Shown here: positions 7,575-16,302 of the stretch, one piece after another | Position numbering within the stretch: the first letter of the stretch is position 1 | Layout of the letters: each line of letters opens with the position of its first letter | Assembly (NCBI GenBank): GCA_050117315.1 | Contig: JASFMY010000118.1 | Span: forward strand, 1 to 22,255 | Length of the DNA stretch: 22,255 bases | Source: JANQIV01 sp050117315 | GTDB taxonomy: Bacteria > Bacteroidota > Ignavibacteria > Ignavibacteriales > Melioribacteraceae | Direction of reading: 5' to 3' | The notes under the pieces: generated by a model | Database searches by the model: none | Told to the model about the DNA's origin: nothing | The model's input: only the letters and a program-made list of their open reading frames with translations | Program-made: the position numbers and the translations under genes

Positions 7575-8097
7575 GCTAAGATCCTGGCTGCGTGCTATTC
7601 ACCGCGACTTAGGCTATTTTGTTGTTGGAATGACATTAGTTTATGCAATTTCGGGAATTTTACTAAACCACCGGGACGGCGGAAATCCGTCGGTTGGGAA
7701 AGAAGAAATAAGCAAACAATTTCCATCGCAATTAAGTAAAGAAGATTTTTCATTGATGTGGAAAGATGAATTGTCCCCTTATAAAATAAATGCAATTATA
7801 AATGAAAACGGGAATTATAAAATATATACCGACGGCGGTTCCGGTAATTACAACCTTGAAACCGGTGAATTGACGCTTACTTTTTTCCATAAACGTCCCT
7901 TCTTTGAGTTTATTAACAAACTGCATTATAATCAAAAGGCTGGATGGACGTTTTTTGCGGATTTTTTTGCGGTTGCTTTAATAGCACTGGTTGTATCCGG
8001 TTTGTTTATTGTAAAAGGACGTAGAGGATTTTTAAAAAGGGGCGTATGGTTTATGTCCCTGGGCATATTGGTTATATTGGCTTATTTGTGGGTTTAA
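7555..8097 (+). CDS. PepSY-associated transmembrane protein
   Basis: A 180-residue protein with the PepSY_TM hallmark W11-L-R-A-I-H16-R-D-L-G-Y at the start of the first helix (about 20-36, ending LLNHR with His39). A periplasmic segment follows (about 45-130) with a PepSY-like stretch (NYKIYTDGGSGNYNLETGEL), then two more helices (134-153 and 163-180). His16, His39 and His123 (LHYN) are candidate heme ligands. Members next to TonB receptors include inner-membrane ferrisiderophore reductases, but this one is shorter than the usual 350-500 residues with four helices. Start ATG 7555 overlaps the previous gene and has AGAGG upstream. Confidence 0.85.
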   Translation: MNLSGNRLRSWLRAIHRDLGYFVVGMTLVYAISGILLNHRDGGNPSVGKEEISKQFPSQLSKEDFSLMWKDELSPYKINAIINENGNYKIYTDGGSGNYNLETGELTLTFFHKRPFFEFINKLHYNQKAGWTFFADFFAVALIALVVSGLFIVKGRRGFLKRGVWFMSLGILVILAYLWV

Positions 8098-8532
8098 CAA
8101 AGAAGTACACTGCGTTAAAATTAACGCGGTACCTTTGTCTCTAATAATTATTCATGCCGGACAATTATTATGCAATTGCAAATATTTATTACGGCGATGC
8201 AGTGTAGAACAGGTTGTTAACAATCTGCACTACAGCAAAAAGCGTATTAAGGGATGATAGGGATACTATTGTACTAACAATAGGAACTCTACTATATTAA
8301 CATAGACATACTACTATTAACATTTTAGACAGCAGCATTATAATACTTTTACAATTTTATAGTAATCAACCGGATCATTATAAGTAAAGTAACGGGTCAA
8401 AATTAGTGCAGTTATGCTTCAAAGTTAGTAATTAATTGGAGTAAAACTAGTAATGTTTCAAACCAAACTTGGTAATCAAATGAATCGTAACAAGTAATGT
8501 TTTTTTGAATTTAATAGTAATGTAAAGGATTA
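8098..8532. other. Intergenic region between convergent genes
   Basis: No coding frame is seen. GCGTTAAAATTAACGC at about 8112-8127 is a perfect short palindrome just after the PepSY-type gene and could help end transcription, although no T-run follows. A looser palindrome centred near 8217 (GTAGAACAGGTTGTT facing AACAATCTGCACTAC) has 12 of 15 matching pairs. Confidence 0.5.
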
Positions 8533-8640
8533 GTTAAGCCCGGATTATGTATTAGGAATGGTTAAAACCGGAATCGTAATAACATTTTATAAATCATTAC
8601 AAGAGTTATTCATTCTCTAATGCATAATCAGGATTTAACC
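8533..8640. repeat. Long imperfect inverted repeat between convergent genes
   Basis: The arm 8533-8560 (GTTAAGCCCGGATTATG, then TATTAGGAATG) pairs with 8611-8640 (CATTCTCTAATGCATAATC, then AGGATTTAACC) with only a few mismatches and one bulge. An inner GTAAT/ATTAC pair lies in the loop. It could act as a bidirectional transcription stop for the plus-strand locus ending at 8097 and the minus-strand protease ending at 8755. Confidence 0.55.
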
Positions 8641-8754
8641 TTTTTTGTGCCTGTAGTGAAACCCGACTAAAAAATAGCGGGTAGGCTCTACTTTATACAT
8701 TATAAGAGTCTTATTCAGCCGAGGAATTATGACCGGCATAAAACCCTTCTTAAT

Positions 8755-11073
8755 CTATTTTATCAGCATCATCTTTTTTGTCTGTACAAAATTGCTTCCG
8801 TCATTTCCTCCGGCAGAAATTCTATAAAGATATATTCCGCTGCTTAACTTGCTTGCCGCATCAAATGAAATTGAGTACGTACCGGCATTAAATGTATTAT
8901 CAGCCAGCACGCTTACAACTTCACCAAGTACATTATAAACAGTTACTTTTACATCCGACGTAACCGGTACGGTAAAATTAATTGTTGTGCTGGGGTTAAA
9001 CGGATTTGGATAATTTTGGTTAAGCGTAAACTCTTTTGGAATAGCTTCAACAAGACCTTCATCGACATCTGTTGTACTCTCAACCGAAACGTATGCTCTG
9101 AGTCTATTTAAATAGATATATGACTCATTCTCTATAGTCGTATAATAGTAAACCCATGATGATGAACCAGGGACATAAAATAGACTATTTTCAAAACTTT
9201 CACTTTGTTTTAATGTAAAAAGGACACAGTTGCCGGAGCTGGAACTAACTTGGGATGAGATGTTAAATAGAACTATAAAGTCGTCACTAACGTCAATATC
9301 TTCATCTGTAAAAGGTTTTTCAACCCAGGCTCCTGCCGAATCGGCTGTTACTTGAAATTCATTGGTTAAAGCGGTTCCAAGAGGAGAGGATGTAGTACCG
9401 GTATAACTGTAAATCTGTCCTGTGATGGCATCTGTGGTTTTTAGCTTCACTTTAATTGAAGAAAGAGTTCCTCCGTTAACTCCCTCAAAAATGACGGCTT
9501 GTTTTGATCCCGAAGTAAAATTGCCGTAATAACTCTCTTCGTAATCCGCATCATAACTTAATTCTATAGTTGAAGATGAAGTAGAGCCGCTTGAAGATAC
9601 CGTGAAATTGCCGGAACTGCTATTATTGTTAATAGCAATAAGTTTAATCTGATCGTATTTTGAACCGAATTCCGATTCTTCAAAAGTTCCGCCGGAACTG
9701 ACATCAAAAACTCTATTTGCAACGCCGTCGATAGAACTTATTTCAACGGCTTTAAATATAGGATATGATCCGTCCGTTGTGGGCGTTATAGAAATGTTTT
9801 CTCCATTTTCGTAAGTAACATATTGAGAAGCGTAACTGTAAACATCATACGATTCATTGACAGTCATAGAATACCGTACTTCTCCTTCCGCCAGATCAAG
9901 TTCGCCGTCGTAATCATATCCCCATTTCGTATCTACGGATTTATCGTTTAGGGCATTAGCGATACTCCAATCCTTAAAAATGCTCTGGAAATTTCTGGAT
10001 TCGCCCATGTCGCTTAATATTGTATTAATCGCTGTCAAACCGACAGAACTACTTTTAACAAAATCGCTAATAAATTCTTCTCCGAATTGTTCGTAAAGGT
10101 AGAGGAAGTATAATGTACATCTTGAATAATCAATTAAAACCGCGGTACCGTCATCACTGTTCCAGTCTGTTAAAGAACAATTATTTGTACTGTTAAGATA
10201 GCGTGAAACATCCGGCAGACCGTAACCGCAAAAGTAAGGGGCTAATTGCGAACAGCCTTCGTTAAAAAATGTCGGTTGGCTTGGTTTGTCGGTTGTTCCT
10301 TGATGATACGTCCAATGTACCATATGCTGAAACTCGTGAGCTGTAGTAGAAAGTACATCTTCTAATCCGCTTTCGGTTGTCAAATTAGCCGGGTTACAGT
10401 CCATATAGAATATTTCCGCTTCGTTGCTTTTGTAGCTTGAATAACCATTTTGATTGAGATATGCTTGCGAATATTCATTAACCGAATAGAAATAACCGGC
10501 CGTATAGCTGCCTGAAGATGGAGTATAACCGTCTCTAATATTTAGGATCAGGATAATGATTTTGCCGTCGTCATCCACATCCGGGCAGTCTCCGAACATG
10601 TCTGTAACGGTGGTATAAATTCCTTTTGAGGAATTGGCAGGAGTGGAATTATCAAAAGCATCAATTACGTTGTCAACAACTGTTTGAGTAACACGTGTTT
10701 CCCAAACACTATCTTCAACAAATACATCGCAATATGTACCTACACTCCGGCAAGTAGTGGCTGTTTGATAAAAAGTGCCGTCGTCAGTATTGTATGCCCA
10801 AAGAGTTTTTGTATCTCCAACCGAGTAGTCGACATTCGTAGCTTTACTTAATAGGTTTGTTTTTAATATTTCGGGTTTTGCCTTTACAAGGGCCGCCATT
10901 TCTTCTTCCAGTTTTATTAGATTCGGGTGGGTATCAATAGGAACCGGCTTCATTTTCGATGAACTTGCCGAAGAAATAGTGGCTGCTTTTTTTACCTTTT
11001 GCGCTTGGGCAAATATGAAAGTAGTTGATAAAACTAATATTAAAATTATCTTTAAACTTTTCATTTGTTTCAT
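8755..11073 (-). CDS. Secreted M30-like zinc metalloprotease with T9SS tail
   Basis: A 772-residue secreted protein with a signal peptide at about 1-24. A catalytic domain carries HEFQH at 246-250 (TTAHEFQHMVHW) followed by FFNEG at 269-273. HExxH with a downstream Glu in NEG is the zincin arrangement of the M30/hyicolysin-type peptidases. A beta-rich middle region (about 400-680) follows. The last 85 residues form a type IX secretion sorting domain (FTLNQNYPNPFNPSTTINF, KVTVYNVLGEVV, LSSGIYLYRISAG, TKKMMLIK). It is therefore expected to be exported by T9SS and attached to or released from the surface. A GGAG precedes the ATG. A lipoprotein gene lies 20 bp upstream in the same direction and is probably co-transcribed. 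The substrate is unknown. Confidence 0.87.
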   Translation of the reverse strand: MKQMKSLKIILILVLSTTFIFAQAQKVKKAATISSASSSKMKPVPIDTHPNLIKLEEEMAALVKAKPEILKTNLLSKATNVDYSVGDTKTLWAYNTDDGTFYQTATTCRSVGTYCDVFVEDSVWETRVTQTVVDNVIDAFDNSTPANSSKGIYTTVTDMFGDCPDVDDDGKIIILILNIRDGYTPSSGSYTAGYFYSVNEYSQAYLNQNGYSSYKSNEAEIFYMDCNPANLTTESGLEDVLSTTAHEFQHMVHWTYHQGTTDKPSQPTFFNEGCSQLAPYFCGYGLPDVSRYLNSTNNCSLTDWNSDDGTAVLIDYSRCTLYFLYLYEQFGEEFISDFVKSSSVGLTAINTILSDMGESRNFQSIFKDWSIANALNDKSVDTKWGYDYDGELDLAEGEVRYSMTVNESYDVYSYASQYVTYENGENISITPTTDGSYPIFKAVEISSIDGVANRVFDVSSGGTFEESEFGSKYDQIKLIAINNNSSSGNFTVSSSGSTSSSTIELSYDADYEESYYGNFTSGSKQAVIFEGVNGGTLSSIKVKLKTTDAITGQIYSYTGTTSSPLGTALTNEFQVTADSAGAWVEKPFTDEDIDVSDDFIVLFNISSQVSSSSGNCVLFTLKQSESFENSLFYVPGSSSWVYYYTTIENESYIYLNRLRAYVSVESTTDVDEGLVEAIPKEFTLNQNYPNPFNPSTTINFTVPVTSDVKVTVYNVLGEVVSVLADNTFNAGTYSISFDAASKLSSGIYLYRISAGGNDGSNFVQTKKMMLIK

Positions 11074-11093
11074 AATAACTCCACGATTGTCTA

Positions 11094-11411
11094 TTATTTT
11101 TCTGATTGTTTTTTAGATTTTACCATTTTTAATGTTTCGCCGTTGGGACCGTTTGAAAGAATGTTATAATAAATTACAAATTTTTCACCCTGATTATTAA
11201 AGAGAATTTTTCTTTCTTCTTCGCTACATTCAATTATATAGCTCTTATCATCCGAGACCTTTAAGGCAGGTTGTGTGAAAGGTTCGTTGCCTACTATGAT
11301 TATAGTCCCTTCAATCTTTTTTAAGTTTAGTGTTTCATTTTTCGAAGAACAACCTGCAAGCAGGCTTGTTAGTAAAAAAACAAATATTATTGAAAAAATA
11401 TATCCCTTCAT
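11094..11411 (-). CDS. Small OB-fold-like lipoprotein
   Basis: A 105-residue lipoprotein. The chosen start is ATG 11411 (MKGYIFSIIF), with GGGGA just upstream; a TTG at 11426 would add only four residues before this Met. The signal peptide ends in the lipobox LAGC (Cys20). The mature part is short and beta-rich (KIEGTIIIVGNEPFTQPALK, YIIECSEEE, GEKFVIYYNI), a pattern seen in small OB-fold lipoproteins that begin with GNEPFT. No enzymatic motif is seen. It lies 20 bp upstream of the metalloprotease and probably shares its transcript. The function is unknown. Confidence 0.78.
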   Translation of the reverse strand: MKGYIFSIIFVFLLTSLLAGCSSKNETLNLKKIEGTIIIVGNEPFTQPALKVSDDKSYIIECSEEERKILFNNQGEKFVIYYNILSNGPNGETLKMVKSKKQSEK

Positions 11412-11571
11412 AAATCTTGTCCCCAAAAAGTTATCTTAAGTATTTTAGTCTAAATGTTTCCCAAAAATAAGCACGATTATTTTATAATAATAGTCCTGTC
11501 TATAATTTTTCTGTTAAAAAAACAATTTTTCATAGAAGATGTTACGCTGCCAATTTATAGGAAATAAATTT

Positions 11572-11585
11572 ATGATTATTATCAT
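11572..11585. promoter_or_regulatory. Palindrome ATGATTATTATCAT, possible metal-regulator box
   Basis: ATGAT and ATCAT are inverted about a TATT centre. The sequence resembles the AT-rich half-sites of Fur-family boxes and lies 160 bp upstream of the lipoprotein start and 460 bp upstream of the His-rich gene. Such short AT-rich palindromes arise easily by chance. Confidence 0.2.
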
Positions 11586-11798
11586 TTAAATACACGCATT
11601 TTTAAGTGGTCATTATTCCTGATTCTTTCATTGTAATTTTTCTCCAATTCGGGGATGCATTATATAGTACATAGAATACAAGCACGGTCAAGGATTTTTC
11701 ATTTGTATGTTAGGAAAAACTTTTGTTCTTCTTTTTCTTCCTCGAAGGCTCTTTATAATATACACATGCCAAATTGTTTTTGGGATTTTGCCATAAAG

Positions 11799-11819
11799 TC
11801 CTCTCTTTTTAAGAGAGGA
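11799..11819. repeat. Hairpin TCCTCTCTT / AAGAGAGGA
   Basis: A perfect 9-bp stem with a three-base TTT loop. Its flanks (AAAG before, TTTAGGTGAGTTT after) match a palindromic intergenic repeat style common in this group of bacteria. It may be a mobile repeat rather than a terminator because no gene ends here. Confidence 0.5.
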
Positions 11820-12043
11820 TTTAGGTGAGTTTTAAACAAAAACAAAATCTCAAAACCAATTTGCAACAAGTATAAGTTTGTTGGAGGGATAAATTTTCTG
11901 TACCCCATAGGATATTTCAAATAGACACATCCTTTGTATTGCAGTATACTATAACACTTCATTATATTTGAACACGCTAAAAACTTAACTAACGTAATGA
12001 ACATTGGCTTGTGCCGCAAACCCTGCACTATAAATAAGCTTAA

Positions 12044-12352
12044 ATGAAAGTGAGAAAGAAGGCAAACAAAATATTGTCTCAAAACCGTCTGCTGATAGTT
12101 GGTTTTCTTGTTGTTCATTTCCTCTTCCTTGCTTCGGGAAAGGAACTGCTGCATAATCACGAACATGACGGCAAAATTCACGAAGATTGTCCCGTTCTGC
12201 TTATTGATCAAATTTTAACTTCCGGTATTACTTCCCATTTTGAAATACCCGCCGGACAGTCATTTGAATTTTTTATCCCGGTTGCTACAGCTTCATTCTT
12301 TCCCAAACCTGAAGCATCTAATATTAATTCAAGAGCTCCTCCTACTGTTTAG
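12044..12352 (+). CDS. Small His-rich membrane-anchored protein upstream of a TonB receptor
   Basis: A 102-residue protein with one hydrophobic segment (about 15-32), then a metal-binding style cluster KELLHNHEHDGKIHEDCP (His37, His39, His46, Cys49). A hydrophobic and Pro-rich tail ends in NSRAPPTV. Short proteins with HxH clusters and a C-terminal R(A/G)PP are found beside metal-related TonB receptors and in the DUF2946 group. Binding of copper, zinc or a similar ion is inferred from the His/Cys cluster. No clear ribosome binding site precedes the ATG. The next gene starts 54 bp later, so the pair is likely one transcript. Confidence 0.7.
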   Translation: MKVRKKANKILSQNRLLIVGFLVVHFLFLASGKELLHNHEHDGKIHEDCPVLLIDQILTSGITSHFEIPAGQSFEFFIPVATASFFPKPEASNINSRAPPTV

Positions 12353-12406
12353 TCGATTATTAAGTTTTTCTCAATAATTAATTAAACAATTTTTTTGGAG
12401 TGTATT

Positions 12407-14779
12407 ATGCGTTCAAACAATAGATCCGCATTTCTTGCGGTATCCTTTTTTGTTATTCTTTTTAGTTTAGCAGGTTTTCTTTATGCCGGGTCCGCCGCCG
12501 CCGGTATTATTAAAGGAAAAATTTCAGCCGAAGACGGTACCGTTTTATACGGCGCTCATGTTTCCTTGCCTTCAATCAACCGCGGCACAATTACCGGCAA
12601 AGACGGTGAATTTATAATTAAAAATGTTCCTGCCGGTACGTACCGTATCGCGGTTAGTTACTTAGGTTATGAATCACAAATAAAAACAATTACTCTTGGA
12701 AACGGGCTTACCGTAGAAACCAACTTTAATCTTTCAGCTACGACTATACAAACCGAGTCCGTGGTAGTTACCGGTAATCCCTATGCCGTAAATCCTTTAG
12801 ACAGTCCGCAGGATGTTACAGCCGTAAGCGGAAGAGAAAAATTGAAATCGGAAGCTGCTTCTCTTGGTAAAACCCTGGAATCGCTTCCCGGAATTTATAG
12901 CCTTTCTGCCGGGTCGGTTGCCGGCAAACCTGTTGTACGCGGGCATACAAGCGAAAGAGTTCTCATTTTAAGTGACGGTATGGCGCAGGAATATCAACAA
13001 TACGGGGAACGCCATTCTCCTAATATTGAATCCTTTAATTACGAAAGAATAGAAGTTGTTAAAGGAGCGGCAAGTTTGCTTTACGGTTCCGACGCTATGG
13101 GCGGCGCAGTAAACTTAATACCCCATCCTTTTCATTTTTCACAGGGCAGCAAGCCGGAACTGAGCGGTGATTTGGCCGGGGGTTATTATTCCAACAACAA
13201 TGAATATATGACCGGGCTTAAGTTAAAAGGAGCAACCGAAAATTATTCATTCAACGGTTCTATTATTAGAAGAAAAGCGGATAACTTTAATACTCCCGGA
13301 GAAGCAACTTATTCCGAAACCGGTCAAAGAGGCGATCCTAAATTTACCGGTGAAATTCCCAACACAAATTTCGAACAGTTAAACGGTTCTGCCGGAATAG
13401 GTTATTTGTCTCCAATAGGTATTTTCTCTGCTGATTTTGATCATTATATGAATAAAAATAATTTCCTACTTCCCAATGGAAATCCTATCGGGCTTAGATT
13501 AATAAACAGCATCGTGAACGTTAAAGGAAACATACCTTTTAATAAATTTATTATTAAACCGAAATTCAGCTACCAGAGAAATCACAGGCAGGCAACCAAA
13601 GGCGGATTGAATTATGAAACACTTCCCGATGCTGCAAATGTTGATTTGATTCTTGATGTTTACACCGCCCGCGTTGAAGTTGAAAATATTGACATGCTAG
13701 GTTTGTCCGGCACTACGGGCGCAGAGGTAAAACATTATGATCATGAAAACGTAGGTAGTGTTCCTCTCCAGCCGACCGGGCACTTCACCAACTATGCTCT
13801 TTTTCTTTTTGAAGAGTGGCGTAGAAATAAACTTACCTTAAACTTTGGTGCCCGCGCCGATTATAGGGACCAGCTTTTTTACGGAACCGATACAAACCCG
13901 CTTTTAACCGAAGACGATAGCCGTGATTACTTCAACGTTTCAGGTTCGTTCGGTATTGCATACAAGTTAACAGATCAACTAACGGCAGCGGGGAATGTAA
14001 GCCGCGGCTTCCGAACTCCGAGCTTTTATAATCTCTATGTTTACGGAGAACACGGCGGGGTGTTTGCTTTCCAGATCGGCAACCCGGATCTTGATAATGA
14101 AACGTCATTGGACCTAAGTGCTTCTTTAAGATTTAAAAACAAATTTCTTAATGCAGAAGCAACTTTTTTTCATAATATGATTGATAATTATATTTATCTC
14201 TATAGTGCACCGGATCATCCGCTTGCACCTGAAGGTCAGGCGTTTGTGTTTGCACATGACCAGGCAGATGCCGCAATGACAGGCGTTGAATTGTCTGCAG
14301 ATATATCTTTTGTTAACTGGCTTCTTATAAGCGGATCGTATTCAACAATAAACAGTGAGTTTACTTCCGGCGCTCATGATGAAGATGAACTGCCGCTTAT
14401 GCCGCCCGATAGATTAATGCTAAGCGCCAAAGTTTTGCTGCCGGCTTTTTCATTTATTAAGTCGCCTTACTTTTCCGTTAATGCTAAATTTGTATCAAGT
14501 AAAGATGCCGCCGGCATTTATGAACCTTTCGGTCAGTTTGACGACGGTATTGGTCCTGATCTTCCTTTTGGTGTTTGCTCGACCGACAGTTATAATCTTA
14601 TAGGTTTGGCTTGCGGTTTCGATCTTGCTTTATACAGCCAGCCGATTAATGTGGATTTAGAAGTAACCAATCTACTTGACGAAGATTACCGTGATTTTTT
14701 AGATACTTATAAAGGTTATGCATTATCGCCCGGCAGAAGTATCAACCTAAAACTTAATGTTCCTTTTACGTTTAACTGA
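12407..14779 (+). CDS. TonB-dependent receptor, probably for a metal ion or complex
   Basis: A 790-residue receptor starting at ATG 12407 (MRSNNRSAF) behind TTTGGAG; a TTG at 12395 overlaps that ribosome binding site and is rejected. The signal peptide ends near residue 29. A carboxypeptidase-regulatory-like domain covers about 33-110 (GKISAEDGTVLYGAHVSLPS). A plug covers about 115-235 (VVVTGNPYAVNPLDSPQDVT, VLILSDGMAQEYQQYGE, IEVVKGAASLLYGSDAMGGA). The barrel carries FRTP (535-538) and NPDL (559-562) with His549 between them (YGEHGGVFAF). This H...GNPDL arrangement resembles ZnuD-type zinc or metal receptors and heme receptors. The adjacent His-rich protein favours a metal. A hairpin terminator follows at 14800-14823. 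Confidence 0.88.
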   Translation: MRSNNRSAFLAVSFFVILFSLAGFLYAGSAAAGIIKGKISAEDGTVLYGAHVSLPSINRGTITGKDGEFIIKNVPAGTYRIAVSYLGYESQIKTITLGNGLTVETNFNLSATTIQTESVVVTGNPYAVNPLDSPQDVTAVSGREKLKSEAASLGKTLESLPGIYSLSAGSVAGKPVVRGHTSERVLILSDGMAQEYQQYGERHSPNIESFNYERIEVVKGAASLLYGSDAMGGAVNLIPHPFHFSQGSKPELSGDLAGGYYSNNNEYMTGLKLKGATENYSFNGSIIRRKADNFNTPGEATYSETGQRGDPKFTGEIPNTNFEQLNGSAGIGYLSPIGIFSADFDHYMNKNNFLLPNGNPIGLRLINSIVNVKGNIPFNKFIIKPKFSYQRNHRQATKGGLNYETLPDAANVDLILDVYTARVEVENIDMLGLSGTTGAEVKHYDHENVGSVPLQPTGHFTNYALFLFEEWRRNKLTLNFGARADYRDQLFYGTDTNPLLTEDDSRDYFNVSGSFGIAYKLTDQLTAAGNVSRGFRTPSFYNLYVYGEHGGVFAFQIGNPDLDNETSLDLSASLRFKNKFLNAEATFFHNMIDNYIYLYSAPDHPLAPEGQAFVFAHDQADAAMTGVELSADISFVNWLLISGSYSTINSEFTSGAHDEDELPLMPPDRLMLSAKVLLPAFSFIKSPYFSVNAKFVSSKDAAGIYEPFGQFDDGIGPDLPFGVCSTDSYNLIGLACGFDLALYSQPINVDLEVTNLLDEDYRDFLDTYKGYALSPGRSINLKLNVPFTFN

Positions 14780-14799
14780 TAATTCTACTTAAAATTAAG

Positions 14800-14828
14800 C
14801 GGAGCCCGGTAATCCGGGTTCCGTTTAA
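14800..14828 (+). terminator. Rho-independent-like terminator after the TonB receptor
   Basis: CGGAGCCCGG (14800-14809) pairs with CCGGGTTCCG (14814-14823) around a TAAT loop with one mismatch, and TTT follows. It starts 20 bases after the receptor stop codon. The T-run is short, so efficiency is uncertain. Confidence 0.65.
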
Positions 14829-15217
14829 AACTACCGTCATAATCTTTTCTCAAGTTTTATTTCAACTTTTTGGAAAAGCAAGCATAATACTATATTAAAT
14901 GAATCTAATTCTCGGTTTAATGGGGTTCTAATTAATTCGGAAAATAATGCAAATTGAATTTTCGCCGACAGACATACCGGAGGACTGGATTGAGTCAATT
15001 GCCAGGCAGTTAATATTTACTTCTCAAGCTCTTTCTTTATTCAATCTCCTTTACACGCAGATTATTTTTTTATAATCAACCATAGTAACCACAATTCCAC
15101 CACAGCTTGAGCGGCGTTATGTGCGTCTTATAAAACTAGAGTCAAGTCAATTCAGTATTGACATTCCGGTAATCCCCGTATTAATACATTACGGGGCAGG
15201 CTTTAAGCCCGCCTTCT
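14829..15217. other. Intergenic stretch with a doubtful 42-codon frame
   Basis: A frame at 14947-15075 reads MQIEFSPTDIPEDWIESIAR and on to a stop, without a recognisable ribosome binding site or family; it may be a relic. At 15065-15104 the segment TTTTTTATAATCAACCATAG and following CCACCACA is repeated at 17527-17565. GC-rich palindromic DNA lies at 15168-15215, next to the element. Confidence 0.4.
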
Positions 15218-15682
15218 CCCGACGAGTCTCATGGGCGTCAACTTAATACAAAATATTTTTTTTAGCAATAGCCCCAACTTTTTCAAAATGAATCCCTACG
15301 GGGCAAGTTGGGGAAAGAATGATTAGCACACACATCTATGGGCTTTCCCGATAAAGGGATCCTTCGGATAGCCAAATATTGGACTAAAGTCCGGAAATTT
15401 TAGGGTAATATTAACCTCCGGCATGAAGGGTGTGTTACGTAACTCAATTAGGTACTTCAATAGCCACGTGCTTCAGCACGTTGGAAATAAGAAACTGAAT
15501 AGAATCCGGGCTTTAGCCCCATTTAGAGTGCTTAAATGAGGCTAAAGCCTATAGATTTCAGAATCTTAATAATCCCGTGGCTGAAGCCACGGGCTATTAT
15601 TTAGTTATGCAACATACTCTGAATACCGGAGCTATAAAACATTACATTCATTGTTAAGTTGACGCTTATGCGACGTGTCGGG
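15218..15682 (-). repeat. Nested-hairpin MITE-like element, copy B (inverted relative to copy A)
   Basis: This is the reverse complement of 1945-2393 over most of its length. The outer ends are GGGCGTCAACTTAA (left) and TTAAGTTGACGCTTATGCGA (right). The inner inverted pair is at 15415-15444 and 15603-15633. The stems differ in detail: GGACTAAAGTCC, CCACGTGCTTCAGCACG, GGGCTTTAGCCC and CCCGTGGCTGAAGCCACGGG. Two small insertions, each making an extra palindrome (near 15284-15310 and 15350-15373), are absent from copy A. There is no transposase frame. Confidence 0.8.
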
Positions 15683-15726
15683 ATACGGCGGACAGGCCGG
15701 AATCTACAAAAAACTTATACTATGTC

Positions 15727-15751
15727 ATTCCCGCACGTATTAAGCGGGAAT
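15727..15751. terminator. Hairpin ATTCCCGC / GCGGGAAT after the secreted protein gene
   Basis: A perfect 8-bp stem with a 9-base loop lies about 32 bases past the stop of the minus-strand gene ending at 15784. It could stop transcription from that gene. The surrounding GTCATTCCCGC..GCGGGAATCT is also a common intergenic repeat form, so it may be a repeat first and a terminator second. Confidence 0.4.
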
Positions 15752-15783
15752 CTAATTTATAAAAGTGCAGCCAGTGTATTTTA

Positions 15784-16281
15784 TTATAGTCTTCCACCTC
15801 TAGGTTTAGGCAATGAGCGATATACATCATTATTAAATAATATATCATCTAAAACTTCTTCAAGCTCTTTCAAAATTGCCTCCTGTTCATTTTCAGGTTC
15901 ACCATCAATGTACCACTTAATACTTTTTTCTATATCATCGTATTTAATCAAAAGACTTTTTGAATCTAATCTATTTGTGTATCCTATTACGTCAGGAAAT
16001 GATGCTAAATCAACATCTTGCACAATTTCGTAAATTCTATCTTTATCTCTAAAGGATAAATAATAAGGTGCTTCTATATAGCCATCTTTGACTAAATCTT
16101 TTCTTATATAATTCCAGACAGAATTTAATTCATTGTTTCCTGACCGATAAATAACTTCTAAAGTAAAATTTGAGTTTTGTGTTTGATGTTTTATCGTTTG
16201 GGATAAATTAGTATATCCTAAACTCACAAATGATAGTATTAACAAAAATAGGTTCATGAATTTTTTTAGTAAGAAATTCAT
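15784..16281 (-). CDS. Secreted protein of unknown function
   Basis: A 165-residue protein starting at ATG 16281 (MNFLLKKFMNLFLLILSFVS), with AAGGGGG about ten bases upstream. The frame remains open upstream to 16413, but those 44 codons translate a group II intron remnant and are not part of the gene. A signal peptide spans about 1-27. The mature part has no recognised domain. It includes a basic and polar central region (IYRSGNNELNSVWNYIRKDL) and an acidic stretch near the C-terminus (ENEQEAILKELEEVLDDILF), which is probably helical. The gene stands alone between repeats. Confidence 0.7.
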   Translation of the reverse strand: MNFLLKKFMNLFLLILSFVSLGYTNLSQTIKHQTQNSNFTLEVIYRSGNNELNSVWNYIRKDLVKDGYIEAPYYLSFRDKDRIYEIVQDVDLASFPDVIGYTNRLDSKSLLIKYDDIEKSIKWYIDGEPENEQEAILKELEEVLDDILFNNDVYRSLPKPRGGRL

Positions 16282-16302
16282 AAATAGTATTCCCCCTTTA
16301 TT

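Larger units (their letters stand above)
11412..12043. other. Divergent intergenic region between lipoprotein and His-rich protein genes
   Basis: This 632-bp stretch separates divergent genes and should hold both promoters. I find no reliable coding sequence; a long open frame on the minus strand (11753-12211) overlaps the His-rich gene and looks spurious. It contains a palindrome at 11572-11585 and a hairpin at 11799-11819, listed separately. Confidence 0.55.

Noticed and set aside
11753..12211. 152-codon minus-strand frame
   Set aside because: It overlaps the His-rich gene, crosses a palindromic repeat, has no family features and composition unlike the neighbouring genes.
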